Under the pieces are notes generated by a model. That model was not told the origin of the DNA and made no database searches. It saw nothing but the letters and a program-made list of their open reading frames with translations. A stretch of DNA of 64,000 bases. Origin: JAXGXT01 sp040772665. Its GTDB lineage: Bacteria; Bacillota; Clostridia; Lachnospirales; Anaerotignaceae. The stretch lies in NCBI GenBank assembly GCA_040772665.1, contig JAXGXT010000004.1:1-64000 (forward strand), in the 5' to 3' direction. Positions 28,271-38,375 of this stretch are shown piece by piece. Within the stretch, counting starts at the first letter, position 1. Each line of letters starts with the position of its first letter. The translations under genes were made by a program, and so were the position numbers.

Positions 28271-30034
28271 ATGAATGTAAAAGAATATATAAAAAATAAT
28301 ATTTTAATTTTTGACGGGGCAATGGGTTCCTATTTAATGAACAAATCAAAAACACCCCAGGAAAAGTGTGAACTTTGCAATATAACTGAAAGTGATTTGA
28401 TTTTTGAAATTCACAAAGAATATATTGACGCAGGTGCCAAAGCAATTAAAACAAACACCTTTGCCGCCAACAGCCAAGGCCTTGGAAGTGACAAGGCTCT
28501 TGTTAAAAATGTTATAAAAAGCGGCTATGACATTGCCGCTTCGGCGGCGAAAGACAAAGCTTTTGTTTTTGCCGACATGGGCCCCGTTGAGGAAGACGGC
28601 TCAATTGACATTATATCAGAATATAAATTCATAGCAGATTGTTTCATTGCCTTGGGAGCTGAAAACTTTCTTTTTGAAACCCTTAACAGCAGTGCAGGCA
28701 TAAAAGAAACGGCAAGATACATTAAATCCAAAGTTAAAGATGCTTTTATAATAGTGTCCTTTGCAATACAGCCCGACGGCTATACAAGGGACGGTCATTT
28801 AGGTATCAGCCTTTTTGATGAAATATCTAAAGTCAGTGAAATAGACGCAGTCGGCTTAAACTGTATTTCAGGGCCTTACCACATACTTCAATATATCAAA
28901 GAGCTTTCTTTAAAGGATATAACACTTTCTGTTATGCCGAATGCAGGATACCCGACGGTTTTAAACAACCGTACCTTTTTTAATCCAAGCCCGGAATATT
29001 TTTCAGAGAAAATGGCTGATATTGTTAAGCAGGGTGCTAAAATAATCGGCGGCTGCTGCGGAACAACACCTGAATATATAAGGCTTACAGTCAAAGAATT
29101 TGAAAATATAAAAGAACCGCTGACAGCTGAAAAAACAGAGCTTAAACAAAAGCCATCTATTAGAAAAGAGAGAGAAAACTCCTTTTTAACAAAGCTTATG
29201 TCAGGGGAAAGGGTTATAGCTGTTGAGCTTGACCCCCCTGCTGATGCAGACATTGAAAAGTTTATAGAAAATGCAAAAAAGATTAAACAAAGCGGAGCAG
29301 ACATAATAACCATTGCCGATTGTCCTGTGGGCAGGGCAAGAATGGATTCAACAATACTTGCCTGCAAAATAAAAAGGGAGGTAGGCATTGATGCACTTCC
29401 CCACATAACATGCCGTGACAGAAACATAAACGCAACAAAAGCATTGCTTTTAGGAATGTGCATTGAAAACATAGACAATGTTCTTATTGTAACAGGAGAT
29501 CCTATACCCTCTGCACAAAGAAACGAGGTTAAAAGCGTATTTAACTTTAATTCACGTATGCTTGCACGGTTTGTTTCAAACCTTAACGAAACAACACTGC
29601 CCTCCCCTCTTAACATCTGCGGTGCTTTAAACATAAATGCTGTTAACTTTGACATACAGCTTAAGCTTGCCAAAGAAAAAATAGAAAACGGCATGGCAGT
29701 TTTCTTAACACAGCCTGTGCTTACACAAACCGCCTTAGAAAACCTAAAGCGGGCAAGGCAGGAGTTAAGTGTAAAAATATTGGGCGGAATAATGCCTGTT
29801 GTAAGCTACAGAAATGCCTGTTTTATGAACAGCGAAATATCCGGCATAAACGTCGGCGAAGATATAATTGCACTTTACGAGAACAAAACACCTGAACAGA
29901 GCAAAGATCTGGCAGTTAAAATTTCCTTAGACTTTGCCGAAAAAATGATGCCTTACGTTGACGGGCTATACATAATAACCCCTTTCAGCCGAGCAGATAT
30001 AATATGCGAAATACTGGAGGGTGTGAAGGAGTAA
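28271..30034 (+). CDS. Bifunctional homocysteine S-methyltransferase / methylenetetrahydrofolate reductase
   Basis: This fusion has about 587 residues. The N-terminal half (1-280) is a homocysteine-binding domain (ILIFDGAMGSYLM, GLNCISGP, and GGCCGTTPEYI for zinc). The C-terminal half (about 300-585) is a MetF-type TIM barrel with VAVELDPPADADIEKF, ADIITIADCPVGRARMD and VLIVTGDPIPS. MetF reduces methylene- to methyl-tetrahydrofolate, the methyl donor for the MetH encoded just upstream. I favour ATG 28271 because the distance to the FDGAMG motif then equals that in MetH; ATG 28262 is possible. The layout makes methyl donor supply and use one operon. In acetogen-like hosts this reductase would also serve the methyl branch. 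Confidence 0.93.
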   Translation: MNVKEYIKNNILIFDGAMGSYLMNKSKTPQEKCELCNITESDLIFEIHKEYIDAGAKAIKTNTFAANSQGLGSDKALVKNVIKSGYDIAASAAKDKAFVFADMGPVEEDGSIDIISEYKFIADCFIALGAENFLFETLNSSAGIKETARYIKSKVKDAFIIVSFAIQPDGYTRDGHLGISLFDEISKVSEIDAVGLNCISGPYHILQYIKELSLKDITLSVMPNAGYPTVLNNRTFFNPSPEYFSEKMADIVKQGAKIIGGCCGTTPEYIRLTVKEFENIKEPLTAEKTELKQKPSIRKERENSFLTKLMSGERVIAVELDPPADADIEKFIENAKKIKQSGADIITIADCPVGRARMDSTILACKIKREVGIDALPHITCRDRNINATKALLLGMCIENIDNVLIVTGDPIPSAQRNEVKSVFNFNSRMLARFVSNLNETTLPSPLNICGALNINAVNFDIQLKLAKEKIENGMAVFLTQPVLTQTALENLKRARQELSVKILGGIMPVVSYRNACFMNSEISGINVGEDIIALYENKTPEQSKDLAVKISLDFAEKMMPYVDGLYIITPFSRADIICEILEGVKE

Positions 30035-30064
30035 TACTAAGAATATGTCAGGAATCAAAACCCA

Positions 30065-30106
30065 AAGGCTCCCTGTGACCGCTTAACAGCAATCACAGGG
30101 AGCCTT
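30065..30106. terminator. Hairpin between convergent metF-fusion and hydratase genes
   Basis: A 14-bp stem, AAGGCTCCCTGTGA/TCACAGGGAGCCTT, with a 14-base loop lies between two converging genes. Neither side has a good T tract, so it may be a weak bidirectional terminator or an end-protecting structure. Confidence 0.6.
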
Positions 30107-30148
30107 AATTCCATCTGCGCTACACTTCTTTACATAAGTATAAAGTTT

Positions 30149-32446
30149 TTATTGTCTATAAAAATTTATTAAACATCCTGAAAGTATTATTTGTCTTTCA
30201 TCATCTGTCATATCTCCAAGCTTTAAAACAAAAGGTTTCATGTTTTTGCCCACTACATATGCAGGAATTTCCTTTTCCTTGTTTTCTACTGCGCCTCGTA
30301 TATCAGGTATATATATATAATCATGGTTTTCAAAAGGCAGTGAATTATGGTTATCATCAAGGACAAATGGAAGCATACCCCAGTTAATAAGGTTTGAGCG
30401 ATAGCGCTTTGTTGCATATTCGCCTGCAATGTTTGCCCAGCCGCCTAAAACTTTCTGACAGCTTGCCGCCTGCTCCCTTGCTGAACCATCTCCCGGCTTA
30501 ACTGCATAAATGGTGCTTCCTATTCCTGTTAATAATGGGTCAAAGCTTTCAAATCTTTCGCTTATGGCTTTATAAACATCTTGAAGCTCGTCATATGTTT
30601 TTTCAGGGCTTTCACCTTCAAGCCTTGCCTTTTCGCCTGTTTGAACTTCTTTTGCCCTTGAAACATACTGAGGGTCTTTTCTTGAAAGTGTAAACTCAGC
30701 AAGCCCCAAAGGATCAGAACGGAATGAAGAAGTTTCCCCCGAAGGTATAAGCTCATCTGTTGTTGTAACAGGGTCATGAATTACAGAAACAACCTTTAAC
30801 AAAATATCCTTTGTTAAACTGCTCATCTGCGGCCAGTCTACAATGCTTGGGCCAAATTTAAGTTCTGTGCTTGGATCAGGCTTTCCAAAGCCATAATAAC
30901 AGCGGTTTTCATAAACTTCTTTATTAAAGAAATATTGAGGACGTCTAAGCTGGAAATCCACATCCTTTGCAGATGTAAGCATTCCTTTGTTAACAGCAGT
31001 AGCGGCAATACTTTTTGCGTCCATAAGCGCCACTGACGCAATTTGACCGCTTGTTATTTTACTTCCCTCTCTGTTAGGGAAGTTTCTTGTGGAATGTCTT
31101 ATTGAAAGGCAGTTGTTTGCAGGCACATCTCCGGCACCAAAACATGGGCCGCAAAAAGCCGAGCGCACAGTTGCACCGGCAACCATAATGTCGGCAATAG
31201 AGCCGTTTTCCACAAGATTTAAAAACACCGGCTGGCTGGACGGATAAACACTTAAAGCAAACTCGTCCGCACCTATGCTGTGCCCTTTAAGAATATCCCT
31301 TGCGTCACTTATATTTTCATAAGTTCCTCCCGCACATCCTGCAATAACACCCTGCTCAACATGCAGACGTCCGTTTTTAACCTTATCTTTAAGCACAAAT
31401 GTAACCTTATCGCTGTCAATCTGCTCTTTGCCCTTTCTTTCAACCTCATCAAGAATGTCCATAAGGCTTGAAGAATTAAGCTCGTCAATTGTGTAAATAT
31501 TGCTTGGGTGAAAAGGCATTGCAATCATAGGTTTAATCTGTGACATATCAACATAAATCATGCCGTCATAATATGCAATTTCCCCAGGGTTTTGAAGTTT
31601 ATAATCTTCAGGCCTGCCATGGGTTACATACCAGCCTTTGACTGCATCATCAGTTTTCCAGACAGAGGAAAGACAAGTTGTTTCTGTTGTCATAACATCT
31701 ATGCCGTTTCTAAAATCCACGCTAAGGTTGTCTATGCCGTCGCCGACAAACTCCATCACCTTATTTTTAACATAACCGTTTTCAAAAACAGCACCGATTA
31801 TTGCAAGCGCAATATCCTGCGGCCCAACATAAGGCTCAGGTTTTCCCGTTAAATAAACACCCACAACCTGTGGTTTATCTATATCATAAGTTTTGCTTAA
31901 AATCTGTTTAACAAGCTCAGGGCCGCCCTCGCCTATTGCCATTGTGCCTAATGCTCCGTATCTTGTGTGGCTGTCGCTTCCCAAAATCATTTTTCCAACA
32001 CCGCTCATCATTTCCCTCATGTATTGGTGAATAACAGCCTGATGTGAGGGAACATAAATGCCGCCGTATCTTTTGGCACAGCTTAAGCCGAATAAATGGT
32101 CGTCCTCATTTATTGTTCCGCCAACAGCGCAAAGTGAGTTATGGCAGTTTGTAAGCACATAAGGCACAGGAAAACTTTCAAGTCCGCTGGCTCTTGCTGT
32201 TTGAATAATGCCCACATATGTAATGTCGTGGCTTGCCAAAGCATCAAATTTAATTTTCAGCTTTTCTGTATTTTCAGAAGTATTGTGCTTTGTTAAAATT
32301 TCATATGCCATTGTGTTTTTTGCGGCTTCTTCTTTTGAGGTTTCAATTCCCGTTTTGCTTTTTATTTCTTTTATTGCCTCAGGGCTTTCTTCTATAACCT
32401 CATTGCCCCTTAAAAGATAAGCTCCTTTTTCAAATAATTTCACCAT
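30149..32446 (-). CDS. Aconitase-family hydratase (YbhJ-like)
   Basis: The 765-residue protein belongs to the aconitase superfamily. It most resembles the poorly characterised hydratase group that includes E. coli YbhJ. Conserved features are the active-site run [24 protein letters not shown] near residue 165, the Fe-S region [14 protein letters not shown] near 360, and [16 protein letters not shown] near 430. A C-terminal swivel-like domain with INWGMLPFV follows. The order of these segments differs in spacing from AcnA and AcnB, so I would not call it the TCA-cycle enzyme. The start is ATG after AAGGAGG. The neighbour at 32542 is an AEC transporter, possibly for its substrate. Confidence 0.87.
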   Translation of the reverse strand: MVKLFEKGAYLLRGNEVIEESPEAIKEIKSKTGIETSKEEAAKNTMAYEILTKHNTSENTEKLKIKFDALASHDITYVGIIQTARASGLESFPVPYVLTNCHNSLCAVGGTINEDDHLFGLSCAKRYGGIYVPSHQAVIHQYMREMMSGVGKMILGSDSHTRYGALGTMAIGEGGPELVKQILSKTYDIDKPQVVGVYLTGKPEPYVGPQDIALAIIGAVFENGYVKNKVMEFVGDGIDNLSVDFRNGIDVMTTETTCLSSVWKTDDAVKGWYVTHGRPEDYKLQNPGEIAYYDGMIYVDMSQIKPMIAMPFHPSNIYTIDELNSSSLMDILDEVERKGKEQIDSDKVTFVLKDKVKNGRLHVEQGVIAGCAGGTYENISDARDILKGHSIGADEFALSVYPSSQPVFLNLVENGSIADIMVAGATVRSAFCGPCFGAGDVPANNCLSIRHSTRNFPNREGSKITSGQIASVALMDAKSIAATAVNKGMLTSAKDVDFQLRRPQYFFNKEVYENRCYYGFGKPDPSTELKFGPSIVDWPQMSSLTKDILLKVVSVIHDPVTTTDELIPSGETSSFRSDPLGLAEFTLSRKDPQYVSRAKEVQTGEKARLEGESPEKTYDELQDVYKAISERFESFDPLLTGIGSTIYAVKPGDGSAREQAASCQKVLGGWANIAGEYATKRYRSNLINWGMLPFVLDDNHNSLPFENHDYIYIPDIRGAVENKEKEIPAYVVGKNMKPFVLKLGDMTDDERQIILSGCLINFYRQ

Positions 32447-32541
32447 ATTTTATCCTCCTTATAACTTATAAAAACATATCAATTCTCAAAACATAGACAA
32501 CACTAAAACCTTGAATATTTTGTATTTATCTTATTATTTTA

Positions 32542-33477
32542 TTATAAAACAGATGTAACAAGCCAAAACACCAAAGGCATTGTTCCAAGGCTTAAAACAG
32601 TTGTGCTTAAAAGTGCCGCCGAAGCATATTCAGGATGTGTGTCATACTCATTGGCAAGCATTGTAACAATCATCATTGAAGGCAGCATTGAAAACACAGT
32701 AATAATAATCAAATGATTATAATCCAAAATGTTTAAAGCCCTCATAATAAGAAACACAAGAATAGGCGAAATAATCAGCTTAACAGGTGAAACAATAAAC
32801 ACCTTTGGATTTTTAAATAATGTTTTAAATCCTCTTCTTCCAATATCCATTCCTATGTATAAAAGCCCAAGATATTTCTGAGAAGCACCAAAGCCTGTAA
32901 GAGTGTCCCAAACAACACCTGATGGTCTTAAATCAAAAAGTATAATTAAAAGAGCAATAAAAAGAGCAACCGTCATGGGAGTAATCATTTTTTTAAAATC
33001 AAAGCCTTTGCCGCCTTTACCATATGTAAGTATCATTACACCGACAGTCCAAAGTATGCTTGTTTCAACAACAAGAAATGTGGCAATGGCAAGCCCTGAC
33101 TCGCTGGGAAACATGGCAATTATAATAGGGTATCCCAATAATGCACTGTTTACAAACATTCCCGAACAAACATGAACATTCATAAGAGGCGGCCTAAACC
33201 CTGCAATTTTTGCAGATATAAACGCCACCACCATAAGTATAAAAAACATAAAAAAAGAAGCGAAAAAGAAAGGCCCCATTGCAAAAAGCTCTTCCCTTGT
33301 TCCGCTGGAGCCAACTATTGTAAGCACCATTACAGGAACAAAAACACGAAGAAGCACCTTGGCAAAGGATGTTATGTTTTCATCCGTCACAAGATTAATT
33401 TTGACAACAAAAAAGCCTAAAATAAGCAATGTGGAAAAGAATGTAATCTGATTTAGTAAAACTTCAAGTAAGTTCAT
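32542..33477 (-). CDS. AEC family transporter
   Basis: This product of about 311 residues is a membrane protein with ten hydrophobic segments in the AEC pattern: an N-terminal LLNQITFFSTLLILGFFVV, then VHVCSGMFVNSALLGYPIIIAMF near the first inverted-repeat crossover, and MLPSMMIVTMLANEYDTHPEYASAALLSTT near the end. I chose ATG 33477 because AAGGAGG lies five bases upstream; a longer in-frame start has no site. It lies about 95 bases upstream of the hydratase gene, on the same strand. Carboxylate transport is the family's usual role, and coupling to the hydratase is inference. It shares the fold, but not close sequence, with the AEC protein at 2846-3775. Confidence 0.88.
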   Translation of the reverse strand: MNLLEVLLNQITFFSTLLILGFFVVKINLVTDENITSFAKVLLRVFVPVMVLTIVGSSGTREELFAMGPFFFASFFMFFILMVVAFISAKIAGFRPPLMNVHVCSGMFVNSALLGYPIIIAMFPSESGLAIATFLVVETSILWTVGVMILTYGKGGKGFDFKKMITPMTVALFIALLIILFDLRPSGVVWDTLTGFGASQKYLGLLYIGMDIGRRGFKTLFKNPKVFIVSPVKLIISPILVFLIMRALNILDYNHLIIITVFSMLPSMMIVTMLANEYDTHPEYASAALLSTTVLSLGTMPLVFWLVTSVL

Positions 33478-33624
33478 GTTGTCCTCCTTTTCTGCCCATA
33501 ACTTCTTAATATTTGTCAACTTTAGATTAGTTTAACACAAATATTTAACTTTTCAACAATAAATTTCTAAAATACTTCTGTTTATCCCCAGCCATACTAC
33601 CTTAAAGACTACGTGCCCGCCAGA

Positions 33625-33967
33625 ACGTAGACAAAGTCAAAACCTTGAGGGCTTTGCCCTCAAACACCCACAAGGGTTTTACTGTCAGGAATTTGCTTCG
33701 CAAACCGCTACTTCGTTCAGCACTTTTTCTTAAGAAAAAGCGGCTTTACCGTCGGACTTCTTTCCGATGCCCAGCGTCGGCGTTTATCTTCAACCTTCCT
33801 ACTTGACCCATCTAAAACCGCATGAATATGCGGTTTTGATAAAAGTTTTTGGTCTTGCTTTTTTCAAAAAGCGAATGGGTTTGGGTATGCATGGCAAAGA
33901 TAGATGCCACAGGCACGAAGTGCCTGCTTTGCGAAGCAAAGTGCTGACATGAGCCCAAGGTTTTTTA
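33625..33967 (+). repeat. Dispersed hairpin repeat, composite copy 5
   Basis: This is the longest plus-orientation copy. The GAGGGC/GCCCTC hairpin is followed by an inserted module (about 33681-33800) with CGCTACTTCGTTCAG, TTTGCTTCGCAAA and a GTCGGCGTTTATCTTC segment. Stem A (ACCGCAT/ATGCGGT) and stem B follow. The copy closes with the CAGGCAC/GTGCCTG module and GAGCCCAAGG. Apart from the copy, nothing else is visible in the gap between the AEC gene and alaS. Confidence 0.88.
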
Positions 33968-33988
33968 TCCCTTAACCCTTGTTTAATT

Positions 33989-34015
33989 AAGGCTGCCGAC
34001 AAAGCCGACAGCCTT
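33989..34015 (-). terminator. Terminator-like hairpin after alaS
   Basis: AAGGCTG and CAGCCTT extend through wobble pairs into a stem of about 12 bp with a three-base loop, 11 bases after the alaS stop. The downstream T tract is poor. Confidence 0.55.
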
Positions 34016-34025
34016 ATAAAAGGTG

Positions 34026-36665
34026 TTAAATCTGTGTTTTGATTACTTCCAATGACTTCTCCAATACCTCTGCAATTTTAGAAGGATCTTTTCCTCCCGC
34101 CTGTGCCATGTTGGGTCGTCCGCCGCCGCAGCCGTTGCAAACAGCCGCAGCCTCTTTTATAATGTTTCCTGCATGAATTCCCTTTTTAACAGCACCGTCG
34201 GTTGCCATTGCAAGAAGACTTACCTTGCCCTCGTTTTCGCTTGCAAGCACAACAATAGCCTCGCCAAGCCTGTTTTTAAGCTCATCACCCATTGTTTTAA
34301 GCCCTGCCGCATCAACTCCCTTAACCTCGCCGCAAATAACATTTACTCCGTTTATATCAAGTTTCTCTTTAAGAATATCTCCTGCCACATCTCCAGCCAT
34401 CTTTGCCTTAAGATGTTCTATTTCTTTGTTAAGGTCTTTTTGCTCATGCATAAGGGTTTCAAGACGTTTAAGAATATTGTCAGGTGTTGTTTTAACAATT
34501 TTACATGCCTCTTTAAGCCTGTCTTCAATTCCTTGATAAAACTTCACAGCACCCTCTCCTGTAAGAGCCTCAATTCTTCTTACTCCTGCAGCCACACCGC
34601 CTTCGGAAACTATTTTAAAGCTTCCTATTTGTGCTGTGTTATCAAGATGAACCCCTCCGCAAAGCTCAACCGAATAGTGACCCATGTCTACAACACGAAC
34701 AAAATCTCCGTACTTTTCTCCAAAAAGAGCCAAAGCACCCATTTTACGTGCTTCATCGATTGTTTTTTCAGATACTTCCACTCCCACATTTTCATAAATC
34801 TTTTGGTTTACAGCGTCTTCAACCTTTCTTATTTCCTCGCTTGTCATAGCTGCAAAATGAGTAAAGTCAAAACGAAGCCTGTCTGCATTAACATAAGAGC
34901 CTGCTTGCTCAACATGTGTTCCAAGCACATCTCTCAAAGCTTTTTGAAGCAAATGTGTTGCAGAGTGGTTTCTTGAAACAGCAAGCCTGTTTTTATCGTC
35001 ATATTCTGCATAAGCCCTTTCTCCAACAGAAACAGTTCCGTCAACAACAACTCCGATGTGTGCAATTTTGCCGCCTATAACTTTAATGCAGTCTGTAATC
35101 TCAACAGTGCCCATGTTGGTTTTGATTATACCAATATCTCCTGCCTGTCCTCCCATTTCAGCATAGAAAGGAGTTTTGTCTAAAAACACAGCCACATGGT
35201 CATCAACAACCGCCTCTTTAACAACTTCATTGTTTGCAACAATTGCAAGAACTTTTGCATCCTCCACGTTTTTAACATCATATCCTGCAAATTCTGTAAC
35301 CATTGCTGTGTCAAGCTGATGATAGACAGTTTCATCTGCACCCATATATGTGCTTTCAGCCCTTGCCGCTCTTGCCCTTTCCTTTTGAGCTTTCATTTCC
35401 TTTTGGAAAGATTCTTCGTCAAGGCCAAGACCCTCTTCTTCAAGTATTTCTTTTGTAAGGTCAATGGGGAAACCGTATGTGTCATAAAGACGGAACGACA
35501 TTTCCCCCGGCATTATTTTTGTGCCGCTGTTTTTAAGCTCCTCAATATTTCCTTTTAAAATTTCCATGCCTTTATCTATTGTTTTGTAGAAACTGTTTTC
35601 TTCAACAGAAATAACTTTTTTGATATAATCTTGTTTTTCCTTAAGCTCAGGATATGCATCTTTAGAACATTCAATAACCACATCACAAAGCTCTGCAAGA
35701 AACTCTTTGTTAATGCCAAGCAGTTTTCCGTGACGTGCCGCTCTTCTTAAAAGACGTCTTAAAACATATCCTCTGCCTTCATTTGAAGGACGCACGCCGT
35801 CAGCCGTCATAAATGTTACAGAACGGATATGGTCTGTTATAACCCTTACACTTACGTCTTTAACAGAATCTGTTTTATACTCGATTCCAGCAGCGGCACA
35901 CACCTTGTCACGAAGTGCCTTTATGGTGTCAACATCAAAAATAGAGTCCACATCCTGCATAATTGCCGCCATACGTTCAAGACCCATGCCTGTATCAATG
36001 TTTTTAAACTCAAGGTCTGTATATGTTCCGTCAGGCTCTGCATTAAACTGTGTAAATACAAGGTTCCAAAACTCCATGTATCTGTCGCAGTCACAGCCAA
36101 CTGTACATCCCTCTTCACCACAGCCGTATTCTTCGCCTCTGTCGTAATAAATTTCTGAACAAGGGCCGCAAGGACCAAGACCGTGCTGCCAGAAGTTATC
36201 TTCCTTGCCCATATAAAATATCTTTTCTTTGGGAACTCCCACAGTTTCATGCCAAATTTCAGCCGCTTCATGGTCGTCTTCATAAACGGTCACATAAAGC
36301 CTGTCAACGGGAATTTCCATTTCCTTTGTAACAAACTCCCAGCTCCAAGGTATAATTTCCTTTTTAAAATAATCTCCGAAACTGAAATCTCCAAGCATTT
36401 CAAAAAAAGTACCGTGGCGTGCTGTTTTTCCCACGTTTTCAATATCGCCTGTTCTTATACATTTTTGACAAGTTACAACCCTTTTTGACGGCGGTATTTC
36501 CTGTCCTGTAAAAAATGGCTTTAAAGGAGCCATTCCGCTGTTTATAAGAAGAAGACTGTTGTCGTTGTGGGGAATTAAAGATGCGCTTGGCATTCTTAAA
36601 TGGTCTTTGCCTTCAAAAAAGGAAAGAAAGCTTTCTCTTACTTCATTTACTCCCATGGGTTTCAT
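34026..36665 (-). CDS. alaS: Alanine-tRNA ligase
   Basis: AlaS charges tRNA-Ala. The 879-residue protein has the full bacterial layout. The class II catalytic domain starts with GVNEVRESFLSFFEGKDHLRMPSASLIP. The tRNA-recognition region is followed by the editing domain, with zinc ligands in NHSATHLLQKAL near residue 565 and CGGVHLDNT near 670. A C-terminal coiled-coil precedes the DHHA1-like domain with NGCGGGRPNMAQAGG. The ATG has AGGAGG eight bases upstream. It is a single gene controlled by an upstream T-box leader carrying an alanine codon. Confidence 0.98.
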   Translation of the reverse strand: MKPMGVNEVRESFLSFFEGKDHLRMPSASLIPHNDNSLLLINSGMAPLKPFFTGQEIPPSKRVVTCQKCIRTGDIENVGKTARHGTFFEMLGDFSFGDYFKKEIIPWSWEFVTKEMEIPVDRLYVTVYEDDHEAAEIWHETVGVPKEKIFYMGKEDNFWQHGLGPCGPCSEIYYDRGEEYGCGEEGCTVGCDCDRYMEFWNLVFTQFNAEPDGTYTDLEFKNIDTGMGLERMAAIMQDVDSIFDVDTIKALRDKVCAAAGIEYKTDSVKDVSVRVITDHIRSVTFMTADGVRPSNEGRGYVLRRLLRRAARHGKLLGINKEFLAELCDVVIECSKDAYPELKEKQDYIKKVISVEENSFYKTIDKGMEILKGNIEELKNSGTKIMPGEMSFRLYDTYGFPIDLTKEILEEEGLGLDEESFQKEMKAQKERARAARAESTYMGADETVYHQLDTAMVTEFAGYDVKNVEDAKVLAIVANNEVVKEAVVDDHVAVFLDKTPFYAEMGGQAGDIGIIKTNMGTVEITDCIKVIGGKIAHIGVVVDGTVSVGERAYAEYDDKNRLAVSRNHSATHLLQKALRDVLGTHVEQAGSYVNADRLRFDFTHFAAMTSEEIRKVEDAVNQKIYENVGVEVSEKTIDEARKMGALALFGEKYGDFVRVVDMGHYSVELCGGVHLDNTAQIGSFKIVSEGGVAAGVRRIEALTGEGAVKFYQGIEDRLKEACKIVKTTPDNILKRLETLMHEQKDLNKEIEHLKAKMAGDVAGDILKEKLDINGVNVICGEVKGVDAAGLKTMGDELKNRLGEAIVVLASENEGKVSLLAMATDGAVKKGIHAGNIIKEAAAVCNGCGGGRPNMAQAGGKDPSKIAEVLEKSLEVIKTQI

Positions 36666-36723
36666 TTTATTTTCCTCCTAAAAGTTGGTGTTTTAAATTA
36701 AATTATTATCTGATTTTTCCAAT

Positions 36724-36999
36724 AAAAAAATCCCCTATCCCAAACAAATAAAGGGACGAGGACATCTCGCGGTACCACCCTAATTATGCCAAAATAACTT
36801 TGGCATCACTTAAGCCCTTTATAACGCAAGGAAACGGCTTTTCTTATTGGGAAAAGCGGCACAGGTTCTTTTAAAACCCTAAAAAGTCAGCTTCGGCATA
36901 TTTTTTTCATAAAGAGCTTTCACCAAAAAACTTGCTCTTCTCTCTGTATGGTAATATAATTTGCCTACTTATCTTTTTTAAGCCTTTATATATAGTCAT
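36724..36999 (-). ncRNA. T-box riboswitch upstream of alaS (alanine specifier)
   Basis: The conserved T-box AGGGTGGTACCGCG is present on the minus strand at 36768-36781. It is followed by a terminator of G/C stem plus seven T residues (about 36724-36762). In stem I the likely specifier is GCU (36889-36891) within GAAGCTGAC, opposite an AGTAG segment, matching alanine. Uncharged tRNA-Ala should pair with the specifier and T-box, form the antiterminator and allow alaS transcription. The predicted transcription start is near 37000. Confidence 0.95.
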
Positions 37000-37006
37000 T
37001 AATGTG

Positions 37007-37035
37007 ATTATATTTTAATTGAATTGGCTTGTCAA
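37007..37035 (-). promoter_or_regulatory. Consensus promoter of the alaS T-box transcript
   Basis: On the minus strand TTGACA (37030-37035) and TATAAT (37007-37012), both perfect hexamers, are 17 bases apart. It is among the best promoter matches in the window. Confidence 0.85.
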
Positions 37036-37046
37036 TGGTTTGCAGA

Positions 37047-37075
37047 TTGAAATATTTATTGTTGTGATGTAAAAT
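37047..37075 (+). promoter_or_regulatory. Predicted promoter of the DUF815 ATPase gene
   Basis: TTGAAA (37047-37052) and TAAAAT (37070-37075) are 17 bases apart, about 32 bases before the start codon. It lies back to back with the alaS promoter. Confidence 0.6.
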
Positions 37076-37107
37076 TATTTATAAACTATTTTTAAAGGGT
37101 GATAAAA

Positions 37108-38295
37108 ATGACTGATTTTGAAAAACTAAGTTTACAGCTGAAATCTTTAGTAATATTCTCCGACGTTTCAGAAGATACATGCATAAAAAAATTAATTGAA
37201 TTAATATCTTACGACTTTAACAATGACAGCCAAGCCATTGAAAAATATTCACGTTTTGTAAGCTTGCTTTTTAAAAATGACGAAAACCTAACCGAGTATA
37301 TCTGGAAAAAAGTTTTAGAGGATGAAAACATTTACCTTTTAAATAAAATAGAGGGGAAAACTGTTTCAAAAACCTTGGAAGACTGCCTTAAAAATGAACT
37401 GACTATTCTTCAAGGTCTTTCAGCCGTTAAATCACAAGAAATTACAGACAGGCTTCCCAGAGATATTTTTCTGCCTAAATGGGAAACATCTGAAATAGAC
37501 TTTTTTGCAGAGTATGAAAAAAGGATGTCTTCTCTTTCAACAATAGGCTACGGAATTTTTGCCAAGCATATTATGTTTTCATACGCTGACGGAAAACTGA
37601 TTCCTGTTAAATCTCCTGACGGAGTAAGACTTTCCCACCTTTCAGGCTATGAAAGGTCAAGAAATCGTGTTATAGACAACACAAAAACACTTTTAAAAGG
37701 CCTGCCAGCCGCCAATGTTTTGCTGTACGGAGATGCGGGAACAGGCAAATCTTCAACTGTTAAAGCAATTGTAAACGAATATGGAAACCAAGGTCTTAGA
37801 CTTATAGAGGTAAAGAAAACCCAGTTGCTGGAGATATCACAACTGGCGGAAAGCCTAAGCGGCAGTCCTTTGAAATTTATACTTTTTATTGACGACCTTT
37901 CTTTTGCAGGCAACAACGAGGAAATAGGTGCGTTAAAAGCAATGCTTGAAGGTTCTGTTGCCGCAAGAACTCAAAATATCGTTATCTATGCAACAAGCAA
38001 CAGACGCCACCTTGTTAAAGAAACATTCTCAGACAGAGGTAATGATGACATACATATAAATGAAACAATACAGGAACAAACTTCCCTTTCAGAAAGGTTT
38101 GGGCTGTCAGTTGGTTTCTTTAAGCCGGACAAAGACCAGTATCTTCAAATAGTCCTTGACCTTGCAAAACAGTATGATTTGAAAAACACCGAAAACCTTG
38201 AGCTTTTGGCAGAACGTCACGCAATAGAGCGGGGAGGGCGGTCAGGAAGATGTGCAAGGCAGTTTATAGAATATCTAAAAGGTATGGAAGAATGA
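37108..38295 (+). CDS. DUF815 family AAA-type ATPase
   Basis: This ATPase of about 395 residues is of the DUF815 family. An N-terminal helical region of roughly 190 residues has no motif I recognise. The AAA core has Walker A LLYGDAGTGKSSTVKAIVNEY near residue 215, Walker B LKFILFIDDLSF near 265, a sensor-type VIYATSNRRHL near 298, and an arginine-rich C-terminal GGRSGRCARQFIEYL. The family is widespread, but I know of no firmly assigned function. I chose ATG 37108 because AAAGGG lies eight bases upstream. It is followed after about 80 bases by a MocR-type regulator on the same strand. Confidence 0.88.
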   Translation: MTDFEKLSLQLKSLVIFSDVSEDTCIKKLIELISYDFNNDSQAIEKYSRFVSLLFKNDENLTEYIWKKVLEDENIYLLNKIEGKTVSKTLEDCLKNELTILQGLSAVKSQEITDRLPRDIFLPKWETSEIDFFAEYEKRMSSLSTIGYGIFAKHIMFSYADGKLIPVKSPDGVRLSHLSGYERSRNRVIDNTKTLLKGLPAANVLLYGDAGTGKSSTVKAIVNEYGNQGLRLIEVKKTQLLEISQLAESLSGSPLKFILFIDDLSFAGNNEEIGALKAMLEGSVAARTQNIVIYATSNRRHLVKETFSDRGNDDIHINETIQEQTSLSERFGLSVGFFKPDKDQYLQIVLDLAKQYDLKNTENLELLAERHAIERGGRSGRCARQFIEYLKGMEE

Positions 38296-38375
38296 TTTAA
38301 AAATAAACCAACCTGCATATTATAAATTAGATATGCGAAAAAACAACATGGCTTCTTATTGGGGAGGTGATAGTT

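Noticed and set aside
28888..29694. 268-residue open frame antisense to the MetF fusion gene
   Set aside because: It arises from codon bias of the real gene and has no independent support.
30149..32446. Naming the hydratase as TCA-cycle aconitase
   Set aside because: Motif spacing and the N-terminal sequence fit the YbhJ-like hydratase group better than AcnA or AcnB.
33767..34002. Short open frames inside repeat copies encoding peptides such as MHGKDRCHRHEVPAL
   Set aside because: The same peptide appears in several repeat copies, on the strand set by repeat orientation, without ribosome sites. These are translations of the repeat, not genes.
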